Positions 15,211 to 23,973 of a stretch of 32,955 nucleotides of DNA are shown here, one piece after another (the stretch's first letter is position 1; each line of letters opens with the position of its first letter). The DNA is from Hydrogenovibrio sp. SC-1 (GTDB taxonomy: Bacteria; Pseudomonadota; Gammaproteobacteria; Thiomicrospirales; Thiomicrospiraceae). The stretch lies in the NCBI RefSeq assembly GCF_002848135.1, contig NZ_PKGB01000023.1, forward strand, positions 1 to 32,955, given 5' to 3'. The position numbers and the translations under genes are program-made. A model generated the notes under the pieces. The model did no database searches, was not told where the DNA came from, and saw only the letters and a program-made list of their open reading frames with translations.

Positions 15211-16073
15211 TGCGTTTTTTCGCTCGATTGCCAGTACTGAGTCTGCTTTTAATAGGCCTCTATTTGGCCAGCCATACTGTCAATGCCAAACCCACTCACC
15301 CCCCCCCTCACGCTACTCCGAGATTAGTTTCTTTAGCGCCTAGCTTTACCGAACTGGTCTTTGCCGCAGGTGCTGGCCATCATTTAGTGGGTGCGGTTGA
15401 GTATTCCGACTATCCATTAGCAGCTCGTTCTATTGCTCGAGTCGGCAGCTTGAATGCTCTAAATTATGAGGCGCTGTTGCAACTGAAACCCGATGTTATT
15501 TTAGTTTGGCGATCGGGCAGTTCGGCCCAAGAGATTCGCCGTTTGCAACAACTTGGATTTCAATTATGGATTAGAGAGAGTCAGCAATTAGCGGAAATTC
15601 CAAGCTTGATCCGCGAAATCGGTGAACTGACAGGGCACCAGAGGACTGCTAACCAGGAAGCGCAGCGCTTGCAAGTCAAACTCCATCAATTGCGCCAGCA
15701 ATATCGTCATCGCCCCCCCCTTCGGGTGTTTTATCAACTTTGGGATGCGCCGTTGATCACCGTCAATGGTGATCAGTTTATTAGCCAGGCACTGGATATT
15801 TGTGGGGCTAAAAATAGCTTTGCCGACTTGCCTCTCCTAGCGCCACAAGTCAATTATGAAGCGGTGATTCAACAAAACCCGCAGGTGATATTACTGGGAG
15901 GACAACCAGAGCGCCAGCGCAATTGGCAACAGAAATGGCAACGGTTTGACCAAATTGAAGCCGTCACCAAAGATCAGTTTATACAAATCGAATCAGATGC
16001 CTATCAAAGACCCACTGGCCGGCTCATCGATGCCTTAGAGGGGCTTTGCCAACAACTGGATCGCTTTCGCTAG
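15210..16073 (+). CDS. btuF: Periplasmic cobalamin-binding protein BtuF
   Basis: The 287-residue class III substrate-binding protein has a signal peptide (about 1-26) and two lobes joined by a long helix. Characteristic stretches are RLVSLAPSFTELVFAAGAGH, VGAVEYSDYP, LLQLKPDVILVW and a second-lobe INGAKNSF-like ISQALDICGAKNSFADL. It should pass cobalamin from BtuB to an inner-membrane BtuCD, but no btuC or btuD gene is nearby. The ATG overlaps the cobO stop (TAATG). Two long C runs, nine at 15299-15307 and eight at 15713-15720, lie in the gene. A slip in either would shift the frame, so the gene may be phase-variable or sequencing-sensitive. Confidence 0.88.
   Translation: MRFFARLPVLSLLLIGLYLASHTVNAKPTHPPPHATPRLVSLAPSFTELVFAAGAGHHLVGAVEYSDYPLAARSIARVGSLNALNYEALLQLKPDVILVWRSGSSAQEIRRLQQLGFQLWIRESQQLAEIPSLIREIGELTGHQRTANQEAQRLQVKLHQLRQQYRHRPPLRVFYQLWDAPLITVNGDQFISQALDICGAKNSFADLPLLAPQVNYEAVIQQNPQVILLGGQPERQRNWQQKWQRFDQIEAVTKDQFIQIESDAYQRPTGRLIDALEGLCQQLDRFR
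15299..15307 (+). repeat. Poly-C tract (9 C) in btuF
   Basis: Nine consecutive C bases just after the signal peptide codons, encoding the Pro-rich HPPPH segment. A one-base change would truncate BtuF. Confidence 0.9.
15713..15720 (+). repeat. Poly-C tract (8 C) in btuF
   Basis: Eight consecutive C bases near the middle of btuF, encoding RPPL. It is the second slippage-prone tract in the same gene. Confidence 0.9.
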
Positions 16074-16093
16074 TCTAGCGTTTTAAAGTCGCT

Positions 16094-16300
16094 TTATTCG
16101 CTTTGAAATAGATACCACAGCATATAGCCAGCATACATGGACACCATCACAATACTAAATAAGGTAATGGGACGCATCCCCTGCTGCTGAACAACAATGC
16201 CCTGTTTGGCTAATTGACGCTGTCTGAACTTGCGTTTAATCATCCAATACACAAAATAGACAACCGCAACTAGGGTGAGGATATTGAGTAGCTTTACCAT
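16094..16300 (-). CDS. Small membrane protein coupled to kdsB
   Basis: This 68-residue protein has two transmembrane segments (about 5-22 and 44-64) joined by a strongly basic loop, IKRKFRQRQLAKQ. Its ATG overlaps the end of kdsB (ATGGTAA), so it is almost certainly translated by coupling. No family is recognised. Being last in the comEC-lpxK-ycaR-kdsB run it may serve the envelope, but this is only context. It ends 20 nt from the convergent btuF. Confidence 0.65.
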   Translation of the reverse strand: MVKLLNILTLVAVVYFVYWMIKRKFRQRQLAKQGIVVQQQGMRPITLFSIVMVSMYAGYMLWYLFQSE

Positions 16301-17082
16301 GCCTTTCCTTCGGAATTGGCTATTTTTTGTGCAAATACACGTCGCACTTTCTCTAAATCCTCTGCCGTATCAACGCCAATACCGGCATCCATCACCGCAT
16401 CCAATACCAAAATGGCTTCACCATGCCATAGAACGCGTAATTGCTCTAACCGTTCGACTTGTTCTAGCTCACATTCTGGCCAGGCCACATAACGTTTCAC
16501 AAACCCGGCTCGATAGGCATAAAGACCAATATGACGTTTATAGTGCCAATTTTCCGGTAACGTTTTTGAGGTTGACGTAAAGGTGTCACGAGACCAAGGC
16601 ATGGGCGCACGGGTAAAGTTCAATGCATGGTTTTCATGGTTGCGAATCACCTTCACCGCATGTGGGTCAAAAACGGTCTCCACATCCTCAATCGGTTCAC
16701 ATAGCGTCGCCATATTGACTTGCGGGTGTTGTTCTAATCCCTCAGCCACTTGTTGAATCAACTCGGGTGGTAACATGGGTTCATCGCCTTGGACATTGAC
16801 AATAATCTCATCATCCTGCAATCCTAAACGCTCGACCACTTCGGCAATGCGTTCTGTACCTGATTGATGATGCAATGCAGTCAAACACACTTCTGCGCCA
16901 AAGGCTTCACAAGCCTGCTGTACTTGGGTAGATTCGGTGGCAATAATGACACTTTTAGCGCCCGCTTTTTGGGCTTGTCTCCAAGTCCATTCAATCATCG
17001 GTTTGCCTTCAATCATTTTTAAAGGTTTGCCCGATAATCGGGTCGATTCAAAACGTGCGGGAATGATCACAATAAACGACAT
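16294..17082 (-). CDS. kdsB: 3-deoxy-manno-octulosonate cytidylyltransferase
   Basis: This 262-residue enzyme activates Kdo to CMP-Kdo for the lipid A core, in the cytoplasm. Signatures are the nucleotide-binding start FIVIIPARFESTRLSGKPL (3-21), VIIATES, QSGTERIAEV, VNVQGDEPMLP and the YKRHIGLYAYRAGFVKRY region. The length is normal (about 250). GAAG lies 7 nt before the ATG. It lies between ycaR and a small membrane-protein gene, in the usual gammaproteobacterial order after lpxK. Confidence 0.96.
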   Translation of the reverse strand: MSFIVIIPARFESTRLSGKPLKMIEGKPMIEWTWRQAQKAGAKSVIIATESTQVQQACEAFGAEVCLTALHHQSGTERIAEVVERLGLQDDEIIVNVQGDEPMLPPELIQQVAEGLEQHPQVNMATLCEPIEDVETVFDPHAVKVIRNHENHALNFTRAPMPWSRDTFTSTSKTLPENWHYKRHIGLYAYRAGFVKRYVAWPECELEQVERLEQLRVLWHGEAILVLDAVMDAGIGVDTAEDLEKVRRVFAQKIANSEGKAW

Positions 17083-17117
17083 TCAAAAGTCTTCTCTAAT
17101 TGAGGCTGATTAGCCGG

Positions 17118-17318
17118 TTAACGTTTTTGTCTTAAATACTGTTCTTTTTCTTCAGCCGTTAAAGCACGGGCTTCGTCTTCCAGCATAATGGGAATGCCAT
17201 CTCGAACGGGATAAGCAAGATTGGCTGCCGTCGAGATCAGCTCTTGCTTGGTCTTATCAAATTGTAAAGTGGTTTTCGTCACCGGACAGACAAGAATGTC
17301 TAACAATTTCGGATCCAT
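17118..17318 (-). CDS. ycaR: Trm112-family zinc-ribbon-like protein YcaR
   Basis: The 66-residue protein starts [18 protein letters not shown] and ends in [16 protein letters not shown], the hallmark of the YcaR/Trm112 family. One cysteine of the first metal pair is kept, but the second position of the usual CPxC is Thr (CPVT). The zinc site is therefore incomplete, as in many bacterial members. I start at 17318 on family alignment; an in-frame ATG at 17351 would add 11 residues. It is in its standard place between lpxK and kdsB. The biochemical role is unknown. Confidence 0.9.
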   Translation of the reverse strand: MDPKLLDILVCPVTKTTLQFDKTKQELISTAANLAYPVRDGIPIMLEDEARALTAEEKEQYLRQKR

Positions 17319-17372
17319 GATGTTTTCTCTTTCTAGTTTGGGACTTTTCAAGCTGAGCCCCTGGTTATTGAA

Positions 17373-18410
17373 TTAGAGGTCTCTTAATAACCCCTCAAAT
17401 GCTTGATGATGTCCAATTTTTTGCAAAATTTGATGCATGAGCCCTTCCGGGCAAACAGGCTTTAATTCTAAGTACCACCAATTGGCTTGTGCAAACGCCC
17501 GACATTTTACCGCATCTTTTTCCGTCATAAGCAAAGGTTTGGTATGGTCAAACCCTGCAAAATCGGCAGGGCTAAATTGATAATGGTCATCAAAGGCCTT
17601 GAAATCGGATTCAACCCCCAAGTCGTTCAGGGTTTTTAAAAAACGTTTGGGACTCCCAATACCGGCAATGGCATTGACCTTATCCGCTTTAAAGCTAATG
17701 GCCGGCAAGACCATCTTCGGGTTGGCAACAGACCGAAATTGATGTGGCGTTAATTGCATGACACTACTGCTCTCAGCCACCAAATCAGATGCATCACCGC
17801 CGTTCCAAACCACAAAATCGACCATCGCTAAGCGTTTTTTGGGTTCTCGCATCGGCCCAGCTGGCAGACAAAGCCCATTGCCTAATAGGCGTTGCGCATC
17901 CATCATCACAATTTCAACGTCACGCGCCATGGCATAATGCTGCAAGCCATCATCACTGATAATGACATCTAATTCATATTTGGATTCCAGTAATGCGATC
18001 GCTTCAGTGCGTTTGGGTGAGACCGCCATCGGGCATCCCAAAGTGCTGACCAATAAAACGGGTTCATCTCCTACCATTTTCGGGTCAGAATGTTCCGTCA
18101 CCCATTGCGGCCAACTGCTGGATTGGCCACCATAGCCTCGACTCACAACACCATAGCGTAACCCTTGCGCAGCCAACTGTTTTCCCAGCCATTGAATAAA
18201 CGGAGTTTTCCCCGTTCCACCCACCACAATATTGCCGACCACGATGACCTGCGCAACCGTTTGTCGAGCTGTCGCTTGCATGACTCTTCGCTTATTAAAA
18301 CGTCGCAGTCTAAGCGCAGCAACCCCACAGACCAGTTTTCCGATAGGCCATAATAGCGCTGTTTTCCAAGATTGGGTTGGTGATTGTGTCCAAAATCCTG
18401 GCCAACTCAT
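17373..18410 (-). CDS. lpxK: Tetraacyldisaccharide 4'-kinase
   Basis: The 345-residue inner-membrane-associated kinase phosphorylates the lipid A disaccharide to lipid IVA. It has an N-terminal hydrophobic/amphipathic anchor (about 14-34) and a P-loop GNIVVGGTGKTP (59-70). VVSRGYGG, VGDEPVLL, the DDGLQHYAMARDVEIVMMD segment and LMTEKDAVKCR follow. All are standard for LpxK. AGGGA lies 9 nt before the ATG. It follows comEC by 64 nt; the flippase gene msbA, often found directly before lpxK, is not here. Confidence 0.96.
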   Translation of the reverse strand: MSWPGFWTQSPTQSWKTALLWPIGKLVCGVAALRLRRFNKRRVMQATARQTVAQVIVVGNIVVGGTGKTPFIQWLGKQLAAQGLRYGVVSRGYGGQSSSWPQWVTEHSDPKMVGDEPVLLVSTLGCPMAVSPKRTEAIALLESKYELDVIISDDGLQHYAMARDVEIVMMDAQRLLGNGLCLPAGPMREPKKRLAMVDFVVWNGGDASDLVAESSSVMQLTPHQFRSVANPKMVLPAISFKADKVNAIAGIGSPKRFLKTLNDLGVESDFKAFDDHYQFSPADFAGFDHTKPLLMTEKDAVKCRAFAQANWWYLELKPVCPEGLMHQILQKIGHHQAFEGLLRDL

Positions 18411-18474
18411 TACATGTTTCCCTGCTTGACTAACTTCATGATTTCCCCTTTTGCAACTTGCAATTCAGCTGATA

Positions 18475-20952
18475 TCAAGGCTGATATGCTTGACGGCTTG
18501 TTGATGAAAATGCATCACACCGACTGTAAAACCATTTGGCACGATGCTGTTTTTCGCTGCCCAGCCAAATTATCTCAGAGGCTGACTTGGATTTCGGTTT
18601 CGTAGTTTGTTTTGTCAAGTTGGGTATTATTTTATACTGAATTGCACCGTCACAGGCTGTATTTCGCCACGGAATCTGTCGGCGTTTTAAACGGTCGATA
18701 ACGGGTTGACTCGGAAAGCCATAACGATTGGCAAAACCACTTGAAATCACCACTTCGCTTGGCGATATCGCATCTAACCAGGTCTGAGAGGTGGAGGTTT
18801 GACTGCCATGGTGCCCCGCCACTAACAGATCGACCTTCAATTTTGATCCCAGCTTATCGACTAATTGGCGCTCCATCTTTTCCGTTAAATCCCCTGGTAC
18901 CAAAATCGAGGCTTGCGATGTTGAAACCTTTAACAAGCAGGACGTATCATTATCATCAAGCGGACGATTTTCGCCCTTTTCTGGCGACAGAATTTCAAAC
19001 TTGACCCCTGAAAACAACCAGGCCTGGCCATTTTCACAAGGACGAACCTTCCATTGAGGCTGTTGCTGATTTAACCGTTTTGCTTGCCCTGAAACAAAGT
19101 CTAGTACCGCAATATGATTCCATAAACTGGCTGTTCCGCCGGCATGGTCTTGATCAGAATGACTGACGATGAATAAATCTAGCTGTTGACGTCTTTGTGA
19201 TTTGAGATAAGGCAAGATGGCTAATTGTGCGCCATCAAACTGATCGGTCCATTTGGGGCCGGCATCATAAATAATAGTTTCATTGCGGGTTTCAAACACA
19301 ATCGCTTGCCCCTGCCCAACATCCAATACCGTCATGCGCACTTCGCCCAACGCTAACGGTGACGACGGCCAAAGCATCCAAACGAGCCCCAGAACAACCC
19401 CTGACCCCCCTAACGTTTTCCACCCCCCAGTCAGAGGCAATCTCCCCCCAGTGACGAGCAATGCAATGCCGCCATAAATCGCCGCTACCTCAATAAACGA
19501 TAGCTGGCCAGTCTGCCAAAATTCGAACGACTCCGCAACGCCATTTAAGCCCCACCAAAGCAATTGCCATAGTTGTTCATGAAGGGTCATCATCCATTGC
19601 GCCAAATCGTATGAAATGAAGCTAATCCCTACTGTCAAAAATAACAACGGCAAGCCCACTAAACTGACAAAGGGCACCGCAATAAGATTGGCAATTAAAC
19701 TCCCCACCGCAAACTGTTGATAAAAACCCGCCAAAACCGGGATCATGCCAATGGTTAAACTGAGTTGCACCCATAGCATTTTTTGCCAAGCAGGTGCTTG
19801 ACGAATTTTGGGCAAAGACAAGACTTTAAAAATAATGGCCACGGCAATAAAAGATAACCAAAATCCTGAGCTCAACACCGATGACGGATGCCATAATAAA
19901 ATCAACGCGGCTGCCAAGGCTAACGCCGACCAGGGTTGAAACTGGCGTCTCATCATTACCAAGCAGGCCACAACCACGACCATCATCCAGGCGCGTTGTG
20001 TGGGTATCGAATAGCCAGCCAAACTCATATAAAGCGTCGCAATTATAATCGCACCCACTGACCCAAAAACCAGCCGCGGCGTTGTCATCACCCAATGCCA
20101 ATCCGTCCAACGAATAAGACCTCGCCAAATCAGCGCAAACAGTGCGAAACCAAATGCAGCCATAATGCCGATATGCAGTCCGGAGATCACCATTAAATGC
20201 ACGGTGCCCGTTTGTCTTAAAAGTTGCCAGTCATCTTTACTGATAGCGGCTTTATCGCCATAAACCAATGCCTGAAAAATGCCTTTGAATCGGCTTGTCT
20301 CAAATAAGGGTGCTAAATGCTGAGCCAAAGATTCACGTAGATAAACGCCATTAGTCGGTGCAACCCTCATTGCTGAATCGTCTTGATTTAGTACATAGCC
20401 CTTTGCACGGATACCTTTTTCATATAAATAAGCTTCATAGTCAAAGCCACCTAGATTTAAACTGCCTTGCGGCGGTTTTAATTTAACTCTAAAGCGCCAT
20501 TGCTCCCCCGTTTGGGGCAGTTTTGTTGGGTGATACCAATTCAATTGAATCTGCGGTTGCCAAAATGACCAGGCCTGGTCATTTTGGTCATCAAGGCTAT
20601 GCCAATGTGACAGCTGCAATACTAATTTCAATCTTTTAGGACTTGAATCGTTTGGACTGGCAATGACTTCCGGTCGTTCAACGATCGTTGCCATCACTTC
20701 AATGGGGGCAAAATAGGCTGACTTTGAGAGGGTTGGACTCATAATTATCATCAAAAAAACCCAAATAAAGCCGCTCAGAAACCCTATAATAATTTGGCGT
20801 AACCGGGATATCAGTGCCTGACGGCTTGAAAAGAAGTCTAACCCCACCAACAGCAATGCGGCCAGCAGAATGCTTTGCCAACCGGGTAAGACCGCGAGTT
20901 GGTAAAACCACACCAGTGCAGTGACTAGGCCAACAACAAAGTAACGAAACAT
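18475..20952 (-). CDS. comEC: DNA internalisation-related competence protein ComEC/Rec2
   Basis: The 825-residue membrane channel carries incoming single-stranded DNA across the inner membrane during natural transformation. It has N-terminal transmembrane helices and a DUF4131-type soluble domain (about 70-200). The Competence domain contains VMISGLHIGIMAAFGF and many helices (about 230-530). The C-terminal metallo-beta-lactamase-like domain has SHSDQDHAGGT and GHHGSQTS. The start ATG directly abuts the ATG of the divergent DUF2062 gene (CATATG) and has no clear Shine-Dalgarno; a slightly internal start is possible. Two CCAGGCCTGG repeats lie inside it (19018 and 20569). Confidence 0.93.
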   Translation of the reverse strand: MFRYFVVGLVTALVWFYQLAVLPGWQSILLAALLLVGLDFFSSRQALISRLRQIIIGFLSGFIWVFLMIIMSPTLSKSAYFAPIEVMATIVERPEVIASPNDSSPKRLKLVLQLSHWHSLDDQNDQAWSFWQPQIQLNWYHPTKLPQTGEQWRFRVKLKPPQGSLNLGGFDYEAYLYEKGIRAKGYVLNQDDSAMRVAPTNGVYLRESLAQHLAPLFETSRFKGIFQALVYGDKAAISKDDWQLLRQTGTVHLMVISGLHIGIMAAFGFALFALIWRGLIRWTDWHWVMTTPRLVFGSVGAIIIATLYMSLAGYSIPTQRAWMMVVVVACLVMMRRQFQPWSALALAAALILLWHPSSVLSSGFWLSFIAVAIIFKVLSLPKIRQAPAWQKMLWVQLSLTIGMIPVLAGFYQQFAVGSLIANLIAVPFVSLVGLPLLFLTVGISFISYDLAQWMMTLHEQLWQLLWWGLNGVAESFEFWQTGQLSFIEVAAIYGGIALLVTGGRLPLTGGWKTLGGSGVVLGLVWMLWPSSPLALGEVRMTVLDVGQGQAIVFETRNETIIYDAGPKWTDQFDGAQLAILPYLKSQRRQQLDLFIVSHSDQDHAGGTASLWNHIAVLDFVSGQAKRLNQQQPQWKVRPCENGQAWLFSGVKFEILSPEKGENRPLDDNDTSCLLKVSTSQASILVPGDLTEKMERQLVDKLGSKLKVDLLVAGHHGSQTSTSQTWLDAISPSEVVISSGFANRYGFPSQPVIDRLKRRQIPWRNTACDGAIQYKIIPNLTKQTTKPKSKSASEIIWLGSEKQHRAKWFYSRCDAFSSTSRQAYQP
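19018..19027. repeat. CCAGGCCTGG repeat inside comEC (downstream copy)
   Basis: On the minus strand it is followed by TTGTTTTCA. TGAAAA/TTTTCA arms flank the core with three unpaired positions on each side. In frame it encodes QAWLF. Confidence 0.85.
20560..20587. repeat. 28-bp perfect palindrome around a CCAGGCCTGG repeat in comEC
   Basis: The core CCAGGCCTGG is 20569-20578. The palindrome extends perfectly to CCAAAATGA and TCATTTTGG arms. It encodes QAWSF within comEC. Confidence 0.9.
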
Positions 20953-21483
20953 ATGCCAAAAAAGATTTTCAAAAAATATTCTCCCAGTCCAGAGAAAATC
21001 AGAAATACCAAAGGGCTCGGTTTTTTAGCCCAGTGGATTGCGAACCCCAGTTTATGGCATATTCACCGCCACAGCACAGCGAAAGCCTTTGCAAACGGGT
21101 TGTTTTGGATGTCGATTCCCATTCCTTCACAAATGGTCACATCCGCGATTACCGCCATTTTTATCCGCGCCAATTTGCCAATCAGTGTCGCGCTGGTTTG
21201 GATAAGCAACCCCCTCACCATGCCACCAATTTTTTATTTTAATTATCTCGTCGGGACTTGGCTATTAGATGCGCCGGCAAAACCGGATTTACAATTTGAA
21301 ATGAGCTGGCATTGGTTAACCACCACCTTAGGTGAACTTTGGCTGCCCCTGTATTTAGGCAGTTTTGTGGTAGGCCTCTGTTTGGCAGTGATCAGTTATT
21401 TTGGGATTCACCTTTTTTGGAAACGCCATGTTGCTCGAGCCTGGCAAAAACGCATGAAACGTCGTCATTCCCAACCCCATTAG
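20953..21483 (+). CDS. DUF2062 domain membrane protein
   Basis: The 176-residue protein begins MPKKIFKKYSP and has the DUF2062 pattern: NPSLWHIHRHSTAKAFANGL, IPIPSQM and a membrane segment with WISNPLTMPPIFYFNYLVG. A C-terminal membrane helix (about 137-155) is followed by a basic tail. The function is unknown; the family is often near lipopolysaccharide and comEC loci. Its start fits family members exactly. No intergenic DNA separates it from comEC, so its promoter and ribosome site lie inside comEC, with only AAAGTAACGAAA upstream. It converges on the Lon-like gene 23 nt away. Confidence 0.88.
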   Translation: MPKKIFKKYSPSPEKIRNTKGLGFLAQWIANPSLWHIHRHSTAKAFANGLFWMSIPIPSQMVTSAITAIFIRANLPISVALVWISNPLTMPPIFYFNYLVGTWLLDAPAKPDLQFEMSWHWLTTTLGELWLPLYLGSFVVGLCLAVISYFGIHLFWKRHVARAWQKRMKRRHSQPH

Positions 21484-21506
21484 GCATGCATGGCGTTTAA
21501 CAGATC

Positions 21507-23891
21507 TCAGTTATGATCGCTGTCCTTGGCATTCATATCTTGCAAAGCCAACATCACTTTCTCATTTAAGCTGCCTTTAGGATAATGACCGTCAGCAGCA
21601 ATTTCACCAACGTCAGTACCCGACAACAATTCCAAAGCATGATCAATGTGACTCATCGCGTACAAGTGGAAACGCTCATCAGCAACTGCGGCTCTGACTT
21701 CTGCATTGAGCATTAAGTGTTTGGCATTCGCTTCTGGGATGACAACGCCCTGAGACCCCGTCAATCCACGCGCTTTACACACTTTAAAAAAGCCTTCAAT
21801 TTTTTCATTCACGCCACCAATCGGTTGAATTTCACCGAATTGATTCACTGAACCCGTCACAGCGATATCTTGTCGCAACGGGACTTGTGAAATGGAAGAA
21901 ATCAATGCCAGTAGCTCTGCTGATGAGGCACTATCGCCTTCAACCCCATCATAGGTTTGTTCCATTACAATCGATGCGCTAAACCCGAGGGATTTGTGTT
22001 TCATATAACGTCCGCGCAAATAGCCCGAGAGAATCAACATGCCTTTAGAGTGAATCGGGCCGGCCATCTCAATTTCTCGTTCAATATCCACCACCCCTTC
22101 ATCTCCAGCTGAGGCTTGAGCCGTGATTCGGACTGGTTGACCAAAAGATTGACGACCCACGGTTAACACCGTCAGGCCATTAACCATACCGACATGACGC
22201 CCCACGACCTTAATCAGGACCTGTTCTTCAATAATGGCTCGGTGATAATGATCTTCCATTAAGCCAGTATGAAAGTCACGTTGCGCAATGGTATCTTCAA
22301 TAATTTCTCGGGTGACTTCTTGCTGATCATGCGCACGGGCAAAGGCATTAGCTTCGGCTAATACGTCCCGCAATAATGCCTTATTTGTATAAAGTCGCTC
22401 CTGAGATTCAACCAGTCGTGATGCATATTCAATCAGACGTTCCAAGGCAGAGGGTAAAACGGGTAAGTCTTCCCAAGCCTCAACTTCACTGGCCAATTGT
22501 TTTGCCAATACCAATTCATGTTCGGGAGTTCTTGCTAACTCAGCTTCAAACTCAACTTGCACTTTAAATAATCGGTTAAACTGCGCATCGAGTTCTTGCA
22601 AGGCATAAAAATGCTCCGCTTGCCCCACTAATACGAGCGTCACGTCAAGAGGGTAATCGGGTAAATGATATGGCACGACACTACTGGATGAGGGAATTTC
22701 AAACGTCAACCGTTTGCTCATCAAAGCGGCTTTTAAGTTTGACCAGATTTCAGGTTCTTTTAACACCGACTGAATACTGAGCATCAAAAAGCCGCCATTG
22801 GCTTTTTGCAATAAACCAGCTTGATGATTCATTGCCAGGGTTAAAGGATCGGTAACCGTTGCGCTTGCAGAATTAATGGTATAACCAAACAACTTCGGCA
22901 TAGAAGCATTTTGCTCGTAAATCACTGGCGCATGTTTCAGCCCAGTGTGATCCACCAATAAATTGACCTCAAATACCGACATCCCAGACTGCTCGGCTAG
23001 CAGTTCTTCCATTGAAGTTTGCGCCGCACTGGTCACCTGATCCGCGGATTGATCCCAAAATAGATGTAACTTTGAAACAATGGCATTTTTGAGGGCTTCT
23101 AAATAGCCACGCACCGACTTACTTTCACCAAACTCCATTTTAAGTGCATCAATTAAGGGGGCTAAATGGGCATGTGTTACTTCGGTATTAAGACGCTTTC
23201 CAGCATCCATAAACTCATGCTGTAAAAAGGGAAAATGCGTCAAGCCTTTATTAAGGGCCTCTTCAACTTGATCCAGCGCCTCGATAAACTGCTTTTGCAA
23301 AGGTTCTTCCAGTTTTTTCAAGTCGGCCATTCGCAGCCGCTCACCTTCAACCACCGCATACAAAACAAAGTTGTTTTCATTTTGCTGGACCTCAATACTG
23401 AGGGATTCAGCCAAGTCCAATGCGGGCTCTAAAGCATCCTCTTGTTTCTCTGCTAAATCATTCTCGAGTTGTTGATTTTTAAGTTGATAAGCATGACCGT
23501 CGAACACCACCGGTAATTGACTTTTCAGCTGCGTAATCAGCTCTTCGATTGCTTGCTTAAAAGCATGACCATGCCCTGCATCAAAAAATAAATATTGCGT
23601 TTTATTGGTTTCACTAAAATCCGACACCAATACCACATCTTGAGGAATAGGCTTACGCTTGGCAGCTTCTCGCAACATGGACTTGGTCATGCCAATGCGT
23701 CCGACGCCAGGTTCGCCCATAATAAAAATATTATTTTGGTTCCGGCGCAAATGTAATCCGAAGTTTAGCGATTGATACGCTCGAGGATGAAAGCGCCTCA
23801 TAAACTCTTTAGTATCAGAATGATTTGATTGAAAGTCTTGATCGTCTATCGACGTAAATCGATAAAGCTGGTCTGCAGATAATTTGCGCAT
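21507..23891 (-). CDS. Lon-family ATP-dependent protease (YcbZ/LonB-like)
   Basis: The 794-residue protein has an N-terminal AAA+-like region, a long helical insertion and a C-terminal Lon protease domain. The catalytic Ser is in EGDSASSAE (Ser about 654) and the Lys in GGVNEKIEGFF (Lys about 697). The P-loop GEPGVGRIGMT lacks the canonical Lys (Arg instead) and the usual GKT spacing. ATP use is therefore doubtful, as in YcbZ-type proteins. Substrates are unknown. It is monocistronic between the amt terminator and the convergent DUF2062 gene. The long helical insertion (about 110-300) is the least conserved part. Confidence 0.9.
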   Translation of the reverse strand: MRKLSADQLYRFTSIDDQDFQSNHSDTKEFMRRFHPRAYQSLNFGLHLRRNQNNIFIMGEPGVGRIGMTKSMLREAAKRKPIPQDVVLVSDFSETNKTQYLFFDAGHGHAFKQAIEELITQLKSQLPVVFDGHAYQLKNQQLENDLAEKQEDALEPALDLAESLSIEVQQNENNFVLYAVVEGERLRMADLKKLEEPLQKQFIEALDQVEEALNKGLTHFPFLQHEFMDAGKRLNTEVTHAHLAPLIDALKMEFGESKSVRGYLEALKNAIVSKLHLFWDQSADQVTSAAQTSMEELLAEQSGMSVFEVNLLVDHTGLKHAPVIYEQNASMPKLFGYTINSASATVTDPLTLAMNHQAGLLQKANGGFLMLSIQSVLKEPEIWSNLKAALMSKRLTFEIPSSSSVVPYHLPDYPLDVTLVLVGQAEHFYALQELDAQFNRLFKVQVEFEAELARTPEHELVLAKQLASEVEAWEDLPVLPSALERLIEYASRLVESQERLYTNKALLRDVLAEANAFARAHDQQEVTREIIEDTIAQRDFHTGLMEDHYHRAIIEEQVLIKVVGRHVGMVNGLTVLTVGRQSFGQPVRITAQASAGDEGVVDIEREIEMAGPIHSKGMLILSGYLRGRYMKHKSLGFSASIVMEQTYDGVEGDSASSAELLALISSISQVPLRQDIAVTGSVNQFGEIQPIGGVNEKIEGFFKVCKARGLTGSQGVVIPEANAKHLMLNAEVRAAVADERFHLYAMSHIDHALELLSGTDVGEIAADGHYPKGSLNEKVMLALQDMNAKDSDHN

Positions 23892-23932
23892 ATTGGAAAA
23901 GGTCTTTAAAAATAAAAAGCAACTATAACAAA

Positions 23933-23956
23933 AAACCCGCTCTTATTAGCGGGTTT
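23933..23956 (-). terminator. Rho-independent terminator of amt
   Basis: Stem AAACCCGCT (23933-23941) with AGCGGGTTT (23948-23956) and a 6-nt loop. On the minus strand it is followed by a T run. It ends the amt transcript before the Lon-like gene. Confidence 0.92.
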
Positions 23957-23973
23957 CAAAATCTTAAAATGAA

